A program made the position numbers and the translations under genes. From Adiantum capillus-veneris (lineage: Eukaryota; Streptophyta; Polypodiopsida; Polypodiales; Pteridaceae): a DNA stretch of 64,000 bases. Shown here piece by piece: positions 1-10,618 of this stretch (position 1 is its first letter; every line of letters starts with the position of its first letter). The notes beneath the pieces were generated by a model that had not been told where the DNA came from, did no database searches, and was given only the letters and a program-made list of their open reading frames with translations. The stretch is taken from positions 47,301,098 through 47,365,097 of the forward strand of contig CM043962.1 of assembly GCA_014529385.2 (NCBI GenBank), written 5' to 3'.

Positions 1-1075
1 CTAAAAATTGGCTTATGAATTTCCTTAGGCCTAGATAGGGCAACCCGTCAACCACACCCAACAAATAAATCATTAAAATGATTTTTTAGGCTAGGGGGGG
101 ACTAGTTTGTGTGAAACTGTCGTATATCTGCCCACCTGGGAATCCGATGTGTACTTGGTCTTCCCTCGTCCAAGGGTAAGAAAGCACACGAGACAACACA
201 GGATGCCTTGCAGGCTGCGTTGTTTGCAGATTTGACAAATGCACAGAAGACGAGTACCGTGACGTGTGCATTGAGGTACCTTACTAGCATTGGTACTATT
301 GGGCAATGCGGAGGATGCAAGCTTATAAGTCATTGCTATAGGATTAGGAGACTCTCAAGTTTAAAGTTAATGCCTGGCTACTTATACTTTTGTGCAAGTA
401 GATCCGACTCAAGTGAAGATGGTTCCTGACTTCATTGTAGAGGAGATAGAGTGCCGGACATAGATGAGTAGGAGGAGATTCTATGAGAGCTTCATAGAGA
501 GCTTGAGAGCGTGGATCGGCGGGTCACTCGATCACGAGCACGATCTTACAACATCCCTCTTCTCCAGGAGGTTGCAGATCGAGAGAGCACGACGGAAGAG
601 CATTCGGGGAGGCAAGTTGCATGTGCATAGTAGTCATGGTTGAGGGAATGAGGCAACGCATCTCATTCAGACGGAGGATGACCAAATTGAGCAAGAGGCA
701 GGTGCTTCAAGAGGTCCCATCTTTGTTGAGCCAGAGTTTGATGAGGAGGGCAATGTCTTGACAGAGGGAGACATGGCCTCCTCATCTTCAGAGTCTAGTG
801 TGGATGTTTGAGTATTCAGATTCTCATGTAGATAGTAGTAGTATGTACTTTGCAATTGCTTCTAGCATGCTTCCTAGTTTTGTTGACTCTTGAGTCAAGA
901 CTCGTGGCTTTTTGTGGATTATGGATCATTGGATATTCTTTTTTTTGTATGGAATCAAGATTCTATCATCTTGTATTTTGATGGGATTACGATTTATCAT
1001 CTATGTCATATCAGTACTTTTATGAGTTGTATTGCCTCTCGAGTCTCTTCTGTCGCATAGTGTGCAAATTCGCAA
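1..1075. other. Left-edge stretch, no recognised gene
   Basis: No intact gene is visible. From about 440 to 820 the plus strand has a decayed, acidic and Ser/Glu-rich reading pattern (for example EPEFDEEGNVLTEGD near 725-770) broken by stops and frame changes. It could be the C-terminal tail of an old transposase or polyprotein, but I do not recognise the family. From 880 to 1075 the DNA is A/T-rich with no signal. The last five bases before element A (1076-1080, ATCGT) are its target-site duplication. Confidence 0.3.
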
Positions 1076-1236
1076 ATCGTTGTAAAGTGCAGCGGAAGTG
1101 AATGTTGATATTGCTCAAGATGAGTGCTCCGAACTATGCTCAAGGGTTCCTTTTACTTACGGAAGGAAGAGCCTTCCGTTCCTTTAGTGAGAGAGTGCAA
1201 TGATCACAACAAAGTGAATGCTACTATGAATGAAGG

Positions 1237-1240
<4 letters not shown>

Positions 1241-1302
<62 letters not shown>
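1241..1302. repeat. (GA)31 array in the 3' LTR of A
   Basis: Uninterrupted GA dinucleotides over about 62 bp. The same place in the partner LTR (14469-14483) has only a short GA run, so the array changed length after insertion. Confidence 0.97.
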
Positions 1303-1305
<3 letters not shown>

Positions 1306-2154
1306 ATACGACACCAGACGGTTCTCAAACCCTCCTCCAAGGGCCCCACTCTCTATGGCAAGAGAGGTCTATGCTATAGATTGCACAATCTGGTACAATG
1401 GTCTAGATGCAATGAACTTGCCGACGATGTCGACGACAATGATGACGGTGACGAGGATGGGCTGAAAACTAAAAACGCTAGGGCTGAAATGCTGAAATCT
1501 GCAAAACGCTGACTTTTTGTTGATCTCTTACACTGTTGGTGAGGACGGCGATGGCGACGACGCGATGACGATGCACTAAAAACGCATATGCTGAAATCTG
1601 TGGACAGCGGGCTGAATCTGAAAACACTGGCCGACTCAACGGTACTGCGAGGATCTGCCGCGGATAGGTGAGATCTACGAGGCTAGGGGCTGAATCTGCT
1701 GTGGCTAAGGGCTCAAACTGAAAACGCTGAAGTGCTGGGAGTGATCTGACGCCATAATCCGCAAACTCTAGGCTAGGTCTGCAAACTGAAAAACGCCAGG
1801 CTGGATCTGCTATTAGTGAAAACTCTAGGCTGAATCTGTTGTGAAAACACTAGAGAACTGCATTCCAAAACGTTGTTTGTTCTGTTGGCTGGAAATGCTA
1901 GGGCCTGTTGCTAAATTGGCTTTATCTTATAGAAAAATAATTCTAAATGAATTATTGGATTTATAAGTGAGAGGGTTTTCTCGCTTGGAACACCAATGAA
2001 AAATAATTCTAAATGAATTATTGGAATTTTAAGTGAGAGGGTTTTTCTCAGTGGAGACATCCGAGTACAGAGTATTCCTAGTGCGTCATTTAAAGTAACG
2101 ACGGGAACACTGAGAACGGGAATATCTGTAAGGCCACCAGGAACGGGTACTTTT

Positions 2155-2345
2155 GATGCGTCACATCGGATGGGTGACAGGGAGCATCGGAAAGAAGTAT
2201 CCGACCATCCAAGAACGGACATCTCTGATGCGTCATAGGATGGGTGACATAGAGCATCGTGAAGGAGATTGTACCGTAAGTCCGGTAGGAAAGGATTAGG
2301 TGATGGGTATTCTTGATGCGTCACAAGGTGGGTGACGGGTGCATC
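2155..2345 (+). promoter_or_regulatory. Three consecutive stem-loop units in U3 of element B
   Basis: Three imperfect inverted repeats at 2155-2188, 2227-2258 and 2315-2345. Each opens GATGCGTCA and closes GTGAC(A/G).....GCATC, so GATGC pairs with GCATC, and GTCA(C/T) pairs fully or nearly with GTGAC. Spacing is 72 and 88 bp. The arms contain TGACG/CGTCA-like words that plant bZIP factors can bind, which is inference. The units recur in the 3' LTR (about 6907-7097) and the solo LTR (about 17584-17940). Confidence 0.5.
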
Positions 2346-2710
2346 AGAAAGGGAATATCCATAGTCGGGAGGAAATTCCGAATTGTGTTAGAATTGTGCA
2401 CAAGGAAAAAGCAAGCACTTGAATGAAGATGGATTTAGAGGAAACTTTGAGGAAAAACAAATGCTTTTTGAGAAAGCGGGATTGCCTTTCGTGAAAGCAG
2501 ATGCTTTCTCGCGAGGAAGTCTATGTCTGCATTGCAACTGTGCATGTGATTGCATCTAGGGATGCCTGGGAAGTGCTGTGAAAGCATTGTTTTTAACTTA
2601 TAAGGTTTTATTGAGTTTTTGGACAGATTCAGACCATTTTTAAAGGTGACCGACCGCCCACTTAATAAGTGGGCAGCCATCTGATAAATAAGGCAACAGA
2701 TCAGCCAGCG

Positions 2711-2713
<3 letters not shown>

Positions 2714-2786
<73 letters not shown>
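2714..2786. repeat. (TC)n array in 5' LTR of B
   Basis: About 73 bp of TC dinucleotides. The 3' LTR of the same element has only about 12 bp here (7466-7478). Confidence 0.97.
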
Positions 2787-2790
<4 letters not shown>

Positions 2791-2889
2791 CTGGCAGAGC
2801 AGCGAAAAAAAAAACGAATTTTTTTTTTGAAAAAAAAAAAACGGCCGCGATCTCTACGCGAGCAGCTATTCGTGCCCGTGGCTAGGAGC

Positions 2890-2897
2890 TATAAAAG
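2890..2897 (+). promoter_or_regulatory. TATA box of element B LTR
   Basis: TATAAAAG in a conserved setting (GGAGCTATAAAAGCA), repeated at 7589-7596 in the 3' LTR and 18396-18403 in the solo LTR. Its place about 1 kb into the LTR suggests transcription starts near 2920. Confidence 0.6.
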
Positions 2898-3783
2898 CAT
2901 CACATGCCCTTACTCAGGGAGGAGGACCAATCTTTGCAAGGAGGAGATGCTGTTGCAAATTTCAGCCGTAAAGAAGACGTTGCAGGTGATGCCCATGGCT
3001 GCCCCAGGTGTACCAGATGTCGCCAAGACCCAGTGCGCGAGTTCCCTCGCGAAGAAGTGCATACAGAGCGTGTTTCCATCGCGACAAGCTGCTGTTTTTC
3101 TCTGTTTTCAGCCCATAAACGTCGTAGACGGGGCTGATTTACAAGAAGGAACCCGAGAACACACCTCTTTTGTGTGTAGGATTGGAAGAGAGGAATTTTC
3201 TATGTAGAGATCTCTTCCGGGGAATTGCTTTTCGAGAATGGAGTTGTGTTTCGAGCGTCGAGACTTTGAAGGTAACGATCTTCCTGTTATGATCTTTGAG
3301 TATTTGATTGCAAGTGTAATTCCTCTTCGTGAGGGAGTAGGAACAGAGGAAGGCATGAGCCTCTGTAGGAGAAAAGCGCTCTGAGGAACTAGAGCCAGAT
3401 CAGCCCAAGGGTTTCGTACCCGAGTTTGGGAAGTAGATCCACGGATCGGAGAGAGGTAGAGTCTCTCAAGTTGTGATCCGGAAGTTGGGATTCCCAAGTA
3501 AGGATTGCGTGTCCAGGAAAGCAGAGTTGTTCTGCGGGAAGAGGACTTTGGAAATAGAGTTCTAAAAGAGAGTTGCAGGGATGTCATGCCCTGAGTCTGG
3601 AAGGTGAGATCTAGAGGCGAGAACCTTGATTCTCGAGGAATTGGAATAAGGAATGGAAGTTCCTTGGAGTAGGGTTTTGCCCTAGGAATCGGAAGCCGAG
3701 GTTTCCAGGAACCATCAAGTCTTATTCTAGAACAAACGTGGTAATACGTTCGGTTCAAGTGCTTGTATAGACTTCTCCTCAGT

Positions 3784-3789
3784 AATAAA
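3784..3789 (+). promoter_or_regulatory. Candidate polyadenylation signal of element B LTR
   Basis: AATAAA in the 5' LTR, matched at 8485-8490 in the 3' LTR, where it would act. A run of G follows about 12 bp downstream. It would mark the end of the R region. Confidence 0.4.
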
Positions 3790-3966
3790 GATACTATTAC
3801 GGGGGGGGACCAACCCATCTTCTGGTCCCCAGTACTGTGTCGATCTTCTCACTTTATCTCTCTCTCTCTATCTATTTCTCTCTATATCCTCTGGCTTCAA
3901 TATTAAGTGATAAATTTTATTTATCCGAGTATATTTTATATTGCTATGCGCTCCTCTTTGTGACAG

Positions 3967-3978
3967 TGGTATCAGAGC
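3967..3978 (+). other. Primer binding site of element B
   Basis: TGGTATCAGAGC, complementary to the 3' end of plant initiator tRNA-Met, one base after the 5' LTR end (3965). Confidence 0.88.
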
Positions 3979-4170
3979 TGGTCTCCTCTCTTTCTCTGTA
4001 AAGGAGGACGACTCTGGGAAGATACGGGAAGAAGCCATGACGAGCCAAGAGAGAAGTAAGCAGGCGGAAACCTAAGTCCTGCAGGAAAAGCTCGTAGAGT
4101 TGGGAATTTTTTTTTCTCTCTGCAAGAAGTCGACAGAAGACTTGGGATTCTTTGAGAAGGCGACAAGAGC

Positions 4171-4660
4171 ATGATGCTCAAGAACCTAGAGAATCCAAGG
4201 AGCAGAATGCTCAAGATCCTTCAGAATCTAGAAAATATCCATGAACATCAAACCATAACCATAGCCAAGAAATCCCGTCATTTCGGGAAGGATATGAAGG
4301 TCTTTAGACCTAGGAACACTCCAGTCAAGTTTGATACTTTTGACGGAAGGGAAGATGTCCTGAAAGCTACTGCTTTCATTCGACAGTTTGAAGTTGCCTT
4401 TCCAAACGGCAATTTTTGAGAAACGTCGAAGGTGAGGTATTGTGACCAAACACCTCAAGGGGATTGCAAGTACTTGGTGGTATACCAAAGCTCTGCAAGG
4501 AACTTACAACAAGACTTGGATTCAATTCAAGGCTGAATTTTTCGATAAATTTTTTTCCTCTACACTTTGAGGAAGGCATCCAAGAAGATTGGGATGGGTT
4601 TGCCCAATAGGAACACGAGTGAGTCAAAGCAAGTAGTGGTTCACTCTTGCCAAGGTAGCT
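4171..4660 (+). pseudogene. gag remnant of element B
   Basis: The open start reads through residues such as FDGREDVLKATAFIRQFEVAF (4330-4400), then in another frame KHLKGIASTWWYTKAL, WIQFKAEFFDKF and HFEEGIQEDWDGF. This is the pattern of a Ty3/gypsy capsid (Retrotrans_gag) with its Trp-rich centre. At least two frame changes and a stop at about 4419 break it. I see no zinc knuckle after it. It is the only recognisable protein part of element B. Confidence 0.6.
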
Positions 4661-6641
4661 CCACTCTCGATCCTCTCTGAGGAAGGAAAGATGAAGAAAT
4701 TCAACAAAGGACTTTTGCCCGAATTTTGTAGACGCATCTGCAAAATACTTTGCAGCAGATGGTAGAGTCAACAATAAAAGATGAAAGTGTACACCTTAGT
4801 GTACATAGAATCCAATCCCCGTAGTGGGACTGGAATCATTGAACACAGAAAGTTTGGAGTAAGGAAATTCAATCTAACTCCTGAGTTCTTGAATAGAAGA
4901 CCCTCGAACTTTAAGTGAGAGGGCAGGTTTTCAATCAAAGTTACATCTTTGAGGAAATCATAAAGTGCATTGTGCTTGTTTGCTCTTTTGCACAAGATAT
5001 GGTTATGTCTAACCGGGACTACCACTCTCGAGTGTTTATGAGAGCAGGATCAAAGTGAAACATTGTTTTCTGAGATGAATTGGTTTGCTTAACTAGCCGG
5101 AAGGTCAACTATTGATCTGGTATCCGGTAATTCTTGAACAGATTACCTGCTACTGTGGGTAGGAAATTATGAAGGAACCATTTTGAGCTTTCAAGCAAAG
5201 AAAATCTTTCATGAAGCTTGAGTACTCTTTAAGCCCACACCCCCTACACGGTAAGGGAAGATATGGTAGTGCTTTTTGCACAAGTGAATGAACACTCTCT
5301 ATAGGAGGGAAGGAACAAGCGACGACTACGGCCTGTGCTTGAGGAATCCAAGGATTAAAATCCTAGATTATTTGATGAGCGGGTTTTGCTCTAAGATCGA
5401 GCCAAGTGATCATCAAGTTGAGCGTCTTCGCTCTAAGGATCTTACGAAGGGAAGGTAATTTCCCAGGTTCACCGAAACTTTAACACAGCTTAAGAATTAT
5501 GTACACTTTTGAGTACATGGATAACACACGAAGATGCAGACCTATGCCAAGGAACTGGACGAGAGTTTGTTATACTCTCTTGAGCGCCTTTTTGCACGCA
5601 AGAATATTCCGACACGAGAATCTCTATTTGAGATGTGTTTGGTAGAAGAAATTTGAGCTTCTCTACGGAGAAGAGGTTTTCCGATGGTCGTTGATCATTG
5701 AGTACGCTATGTGCTTTTACCATTACAGTAGCAACTTTTGGTTGCGGTATATGTTTCTCCATGAGCAGGTCAAGTAGCATTTACACGTTGCTGGAATAAA
5801 TTTGAACTATTTTGTTCGTAAGAATATAATTCGCCAACCGTTTCAAAATGGTAAGGATTACAAATGGGAGAATATCCCTGAGAATCAAAGAGGGTTCGCT
5901 CTATTGTGAACCGGGTTTGAACGTACGTTCAGAAAATGCTATGGCTAGAATCCTACCTGCTTGAGGTTTTGCAAATCGTCATTGATGCTCGCAAGGTGAA
6001 TCATTTTTTATGATTTTGTAAGGAAGAGACACTAATGGGCGTTGGGAAATCACTGCTGGTGGTAATAACTCGCAGGAGGAAACGATTGGAAGGAAGTGCT
6101 GTCATGCACAAGGAATCTTCGGATTGGAACCGTCCGCCTACGTTGAGCGACGGCCTGGAACAAGAACCTTCTTTAAGGTGATCGCAAATTGTGGAAGAAA
6201 GACATCGAACTTAATGCTCTCGACATGCCCTATGCGGGGGGACACAAGAGGTTTAATATCCTCAGGACTAATAGCGCAAGGTTATGCGCAAGGACATAGA
6301 CCTAGATTGATTTCTAGGAGGTTTATTCTTCTCGGAATTGAGAAGGTGGAATTGAGTTAACAGATTCTCGGATGAGGAAACTTCCAATCTGTTGGAAAGA
6401 CGCGAATGATGAGTTCTTACATGGCTCGTAACTTTAATGAAAGGTGAAGGATATCCTCGAGGTCCTAGAGGAAATACATGAACCGGTAAGGTAAGTATTG
6501 AATTATTGAATTTTTGTTTAATTAAATTTTTAAGTTCTCTTTTGAGAAAGGACTAGCTCAACTCACCATTGAGCAAGATTTGGAATCTTTCCGGTTTCTC
6601 CTCGGCAGTTTAGTTGGACCTCTACAGTTGAGGACAACTGT
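4661..6641 (+). other. Decayed interior of element B
   Basis: No open frame above about 95 codons and no reverse transcriptase or integrase motif that I can defend. Short stretches such as KKDIELNALDMPYAGG (near 6190-6240, one frame) look protein-derived and may be relics of pol, but no catalytic residues can be assigned. Confidence 0.4.
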
Positions 6642-6657
6642 TTATAAGTGAGAGGGA
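6642..6657 (+). other. Polypurine tract of element B
   Basis: A purine-rich stretch (TTATAAGTGAGAGGGA) directly before the TG of the 3' LTR at 6658. It would prime plus-strand DNA synthesis. Confidence 0.6.
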
Positions 6658-8553
6658 TGTTGCTAAATTGGCTTTATCTTATAGAAAAATAATTCTAAAT
6701 GAATTATTGGATTTATAAGTGAGAGAATTTTCTCGCTTGGAACACCAATGAAAAATAATTCTAAATGAATTATTGGAATTTTAAGTGAGAGGGTTTTTCT
6801 CACTGGAGACATTCGAGTACAGAGTATTCCTAGTGCGTCATTTAAAGTAATGACGGGAACACTGAGAACGGGAATATCTGTAAGGCCACCAGGAACGGGT
6901 ACTTCTGATGCGTCACATCGGATGGGTGACAGGGAGCATCGGAAAGAAGTATCCGACCATCCAAGAACGGACATCTCTGATGCGTCATAGGATGGGTGAC
7001 ATAGAGCATCGTGAAGGAGATTGTACCGTAAGTCCGGTAGGAAAGGATTAGGTGATGGGTATTCTTGATGCGTCACAAGGTGGGTGACGGGTGCATCAGA
7101 AAGGGAATATCCATAGTCGGGAGGAAATTCCGAACTGTGTTAGAATTGTGCACAAGGAAAAAGCAAGCACTTGAATGAAGATGGATTTAGAGGAAACTTT
7201 GAGGAAAAACAAATGCTTTTCGAGAAAGCGTGATTGCCTTTCGGGAAAGCAAATGCTTTCTCGCGAGGAAGTCTATGTTTGCATTGCAACTGTGCATGTG
7301 ATTGCATCCAGGGACGCCTGGGAAGTGCTGTGAAAGCATTGTTTTTAACTTATAAGGTTTTATTGAGTTTTTGGACAGATTCAGACCATTTTTAAAGGTG
7401 ACCGACCGCCCACTTAATAAGTGGGCAGCCATCTGATAAATAAGGCAACAGATCAGCCAGCATTTTCTCTCTCTCTTTTTCTGGCAGAGCAGCGAAAAAA
7501 AAACGATTTTTTTTTTTTGAAAAAAAAAAACAAAAAAAAACGGCCCCGATCTCTACGCGAGCAGCTATTCGTGCCCGTGGCTAGGAGCTATAAAAGCATC
7601 ACATGCCCTTACTCAGGGAGGAGGACCAATCTTTGCAAAGAGAAGATGCTGTTGCAAATTTCAGCCGTAAAGAAGACGTTGCAGGTGATGCCCATGGCTG
7701 CCCCAGGTGTACCAGATGTCGCCAAGACCCAGTGCGCAAGTTCCCTCGCGAAGAAGTGCCTACGGAGCGTGTTTCCATCGTGACAAGCTGCTGTTTTTCT
7801 CTGTTTTCAGCCCATAAACGTCGTAGACGGGGCTGATTTACGAGAAGGAACCGGAGAACACACCTCTTTTGTGTGTAGGATTGGAAGAGAGGAATTTTCT
7901 ATGTAGAGATCTCTTCCGGGGAATTGCTTTTCGAGAATCGAGTTGCGTTTTGAGCGTCGAGACTTTGAAGGTAACGATCTTCATGTTATGATCTTTGAGT
8001 ATTTGATTGCAGGTGTAATTCCTCTTCGTGAGGGAGTAGGAACAGAGGAAGGCATGAGCCTCTGCAGGAGAAAAGCGCTCTGAGGAACTAGAGCCAGATC
8101 AGCCCAAGGGTTTCGTACCCGAGTTTGGGAAGTAGATCCACGGATCGGAGAGAGGTAGAGTCTCTCAAGTTGTGATCCGGAAGTTGGGATTCCGAAGTAA
8201 GGACTTCGTGTCCGGGAAAGCAGAGTTGTTCTGCGGGAAGAAGACTCTGGAAATAGAGTTCTAAAAGAGAGAGTTGCAGGGATGTCATGCCCCGAGTCTG
8301 GAAGGTGAGATCCAGAGGCGAGAACCTTGATTCTCGAGGAATTGGAACAAGGAACGGAAGTTCCTTGGAATAGCGTTTTGCCCTAGGAATCGGAAGCTGA
8401 GGCTTCTGGGAATCATCAAGTCTTATTCTAGAACGAACGTGGTAATACGTTCGGTTCAAGTGCTTGTATAGACTTCTCCTCAGTAATAAAGATACTATTA
8501 CGGGGGGGACTAGCCCATCTTCTGGTCCCCAGTACTGTGTCGATCTTCTCACT

Positions 8554-8609
<56 letters not shown>

Positions 8610-8699
8610 TTCTCTCTATATCCTCTGGCTTCAATATTAAGTGATAAATTTTATTTATCCGAGTATATTTTATATTGCTATGCGCTCCCGTTTGTGACA
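6658..8699 (+). repeat. 3' LTR of element B
   Basis: A 2042-bp partner of 1906-3965 with the same stem-loop units, TATA box and AATAAA. The two LTRs differ mainly in microsatellites: the first TC array is short here, while the second (8557-8607) is long here and short in the 5' LTR (near 3858). Confidence 0.92.
8557..8607. repeat. (TC)n array in 3' LTR of B
   Basis: About 50 bp of TC dinucleotides where the 5' LTR has a short interrupted TCTC/TATC run. Confidence 0.95.
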
Positions 8700-8986
8700 G
8701 GGCCTCCTGCTGCGATTTAGCAAATTTGCCCTACTTACTTTTCCAATCACTTATTAATAAGTGAAAATTGTGTGTTTCGGGAAAAATGGTTCTATGCATT
8801 GTAAAATGCTCATGATGGGTACTGAATGTCATGCTGATGATCATGCTGTGTGCAACCAGAGGATATGCAACTACTTTAAGTGCTTGGACATGCACAGCCT
8901 GCGCACAGGCTCACAAAGGTGCCAGAACACTTCCTAAGCTGACCTGAATCCTAGACTTGAGATAGCTTGTCCACATGCACATAGGG

Positions 8987-9400
8987 TTAGATTTGCACGC
9001 GACATTCCCTTCTTTTTAAAGTGATGTATTGGTATCGAGCTGCATGGCTTTTGTAGTCCGCCAACAACTCTGGGTAATCTCTGAAAAACTCTTCATCGAC
9101 CCACACTGCCTCGTGGGTTCCTCGATCCTTGAACTTCAAAAAGTATTGTCTGACATGCTTCTTTGAGCCATGGCGAAACCGATGTAACAATACTTGCTCC
9201 TGCTTCATGACTTCAGCTTCATCGATGATCTCTGGCTCTTCTTCTTCGGAAATGTCCTTCGGAGGTGTTCCTTGAAACGCTCTCAACCAAGAAAGATGGA
9301 AAACGTTGTGCATTGACCATGAGTTAGATAATTGCAGTTTCATCGAAACCTCATTGATCGTTTTAATGACACGAAATGGACCATACATTCTGAAAGACAA
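8987..9400 (-). pseudogene. Integrase C-terminus with chromodomain, element A
   Basis: A 137-residue open stretch. The first half (YGPFRVIKTINEVSMKLQL...MHNVFHLSWLRAF) is the SH3-like tail of gypsy integrases with its HNVFH-type motif. An acidic linker (EEEEPEIIDEAEV) follows, and then a chromodomain-like end (QYFLKFKDRG, EAVWVDEEFFRDYPELL) matching the fold that guides chromoviruses to marked chromatin. It is cut off from the catalytic core by a stop near 9420. The frame crosses the polypurine tract and ends inside the 3' LTR. Confidence 0.85.
9005..9020 (-). other. Polypurine tract of element A
   Basis: On the minus strand TTTAAAAAGAAGGGAA, immediately before the TG of the 3' LTR. The same bases encode the Lys-Arg-Arg-Glu near the end of pol. 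Confidence 0.75.
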
Positions 9401-9421
9401 CTTAGGACACTTCTTTCCAAC

Positions 9422-10087
9422 TTACTTAAGACGTTGCTTCATGATTCTTAAATAAACCGATTCCCCTTCCTTGATAGAAATATTCTGACGATGCTTGTTA
9501 GCCTGTCGTGAGTAAGACTCTTGAGCCTTGCTTAGCCGAAGCTTCACACTCTCAGAAATCTCATCCAAAGACCGACTTTCAGTATTGGCGTCAGGCATTT
9601 GAGTGATCGAGCGAGTCAAAAGTGATTGGAATGGACGGCCAAAAGCTATCTCATACGGAGTTCTCCCAATGGCAAAGGAATAAGAGTCATTGAAAATTGC
9701 TTGCACCAAAGGGAGATAGAGCTTCCAATGAGACTGTTGATTATGCACATATGACTTCAAAACATCAAAAGCAAACTAATTGTAAATTTTTATTTGACCA
9801 TTTGACTGTGGATGAAAAGCTGATGAAAAATTGAACTTAGTGTCAAAATTTTCAAAGAGTGCGGGCCAAAAATTGGATGTGAACTTAACATCCCTATGTG
9901 AAATGACTGATTTTGGTAAACCACAGAGGGGATACCAATGCTTTATGAACAACCGTGCTACATCTTGTGCGGTGACTGTGGCCTTACAATGAATCAACAT
10001 GCAAAATTTGCTGAAACGGTCGACAATTGTCAAACATTGAGTGTTCCTTGAATGCAAACTAGGTGGAAGGTTAGTGACAAAATCCAT
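9422..10087 (-). pseudogene. Integrase catalytic core, element A
   Basis: Two stretches separated by a stop near 9775. The first (10087-9776) opens MDFVTNLPPS with the first catalytic Asp and holds VDRFSKF. The second Asp sits in ISHRDVKF, where most relatives have SDRD, and FHPQSNGQ marks the approach to the catalytic Glu, which here is changed (QIKIYN). The second (9760-9422) has the downstream helices (HWKLYLPLVQAIFNDS, FGRPFQSLL, KQRLK). Loss of the Glu region and the stop make it inactive. Confidence 0.85.
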
Positions 10088-10467
10088 AGAAATATCGTGA
10101 AAAGATCAATCGGGAATAGGTAGCGGAAGCAAGAGGCCTTGTTGCTTACCCCGAGCAGCTTTAACCTTTTGACAAATGGTGCACTGTGTGACATAAGGAA
10201 ACACATCCTTTCACATCTTAGGCCAATAAAAGAATCTTTCTATTTTTTCCAAAGTGGTGTTCATTCCGCGTGCCTACCCGTGAGAGAGTTATGAGCATCG
10301 TGTAATATGGTTGTCTTGAGAGAGGGCAACACACATAGACGGTGAAGAAAATACAACAAACCTTCATGAATGTGATAGTTGCTAGGCCCTTGGGAAGCAA
10401 GAGTCTGCAACCATTGCTTACCAAACTCGGAATCTGCATACTGGTTCTTCATGCTGTCGAAAGACAC
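10088..10467 (-). pseudogene. Integrase zinc-binding region remnant, element A
   Basis: Between RNase H and the core the frame includes a stretch (FGKQWLQTLASQG, NYHIHEGLLYF, ILHDAHNSLTGRHAE) typical of the HHCC zinc region. The Cys pair is recognisable only out of frame near 10170-10200. At least one frameshift and a stop at about 10261 break it. Confidence 0.6.
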
Positions 10468-10618
10468 GCCCTGAAGAGAAACTGTGGATCTTGATTCAAG
10501 AGCGAGGTCTGTCCTTTGTGACTTAATGCTTCTGCAACATGGTTAGCTTTACCAGGCACATACTCAATCAAACCTCCAAATTGCTCAAAAATTGTGACCA
10601 TTGTGCTTGGCGATCACT

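Larger units (their letters stand above)
1906..3965 (+). repeat. 5' LTR of element B
   Basis: A 2060-bp LTR, TGTTGC...TGTGACA. It holds three stem-loop units (2155-2345), a long TC array (2714-2786), A-rich and T-rich runs near 2805-2840, a TATA box at 2890 and an AATAAA at 3784. This suggests U3 to about 2920, R to about 3810 and then U5. The same order is kept in the 3' LTR and in the solo copy at 17336-19001. Confidence 0.92.
1906..8699 (+). mobile_element. Element B: large-LTR non-autonomous Ty3/gypsy-type retrotransposon nested in A
   Basis: A 6.8-kb element with two LTRs of about 2.05 kb (1906-3965 and 6658-8699), a tRNA-iMet-type primer site at 3967-3978, a polypurine tract at 6642-6657 and the 5-bp duplication GGGCC at 1901-1905 and 8700-8704. 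It starts TGTTGC and ends TGTGACA. The interior is only 2.7 kb and keeps a gag-like stretch and no usable pol, so it would need enzymes from a relative. The shape (very long LTRs, little coding) resembles LARD-type derivatives. The first 200 bp of the two LTRs differ at about five positions, fewer than in A, agreeing with the nesting order. Confidence 0.93.
1081..9004 (-). repeat. 3' LTR of element A, interrupted by element B (1081-1905 and 8705-9004)
   Basis: The two parts together are 1125 bp, close to the 1155 bp of the intact partner at 14303-15457. They follow its order: the outer edge (TGTAAAGTGCAGCGGAAG at 1081) up to GCTAGGGCC at 1897-1905, then GGGCCTCCTGC onward from 8700. The interior (about 1465-1900) is a degenerate array of AAAACGCT and GCTGAATCTG words. 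The end at 9004 abuts the polypurine tract. The last codons of the pol frame run into this LTR and stop at 8987-8989. Confidence 0.9.

Noticed and set aside
1124..1465. Plus-strand frame of 113 codons with a long Arg-Glu repeat
   Set aside because: It is the GA array of the A LTR read as codons; the partner LTR does not keep the frame.
1911..2324. 137-codon minus-strand frame present in both B LTRs
   Set aside because: Conserved only because LTRs are copies; it crosses the stem-loop units and is absent as a full frame from the solo LTR.
3108..3818. 236-codon minus-strand frame in the 5' LTR of B
   Set aside because: The partner LTR breaks the frame, and the region is LTR R/U5 by structure. 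Composition resembles a chance open frame.
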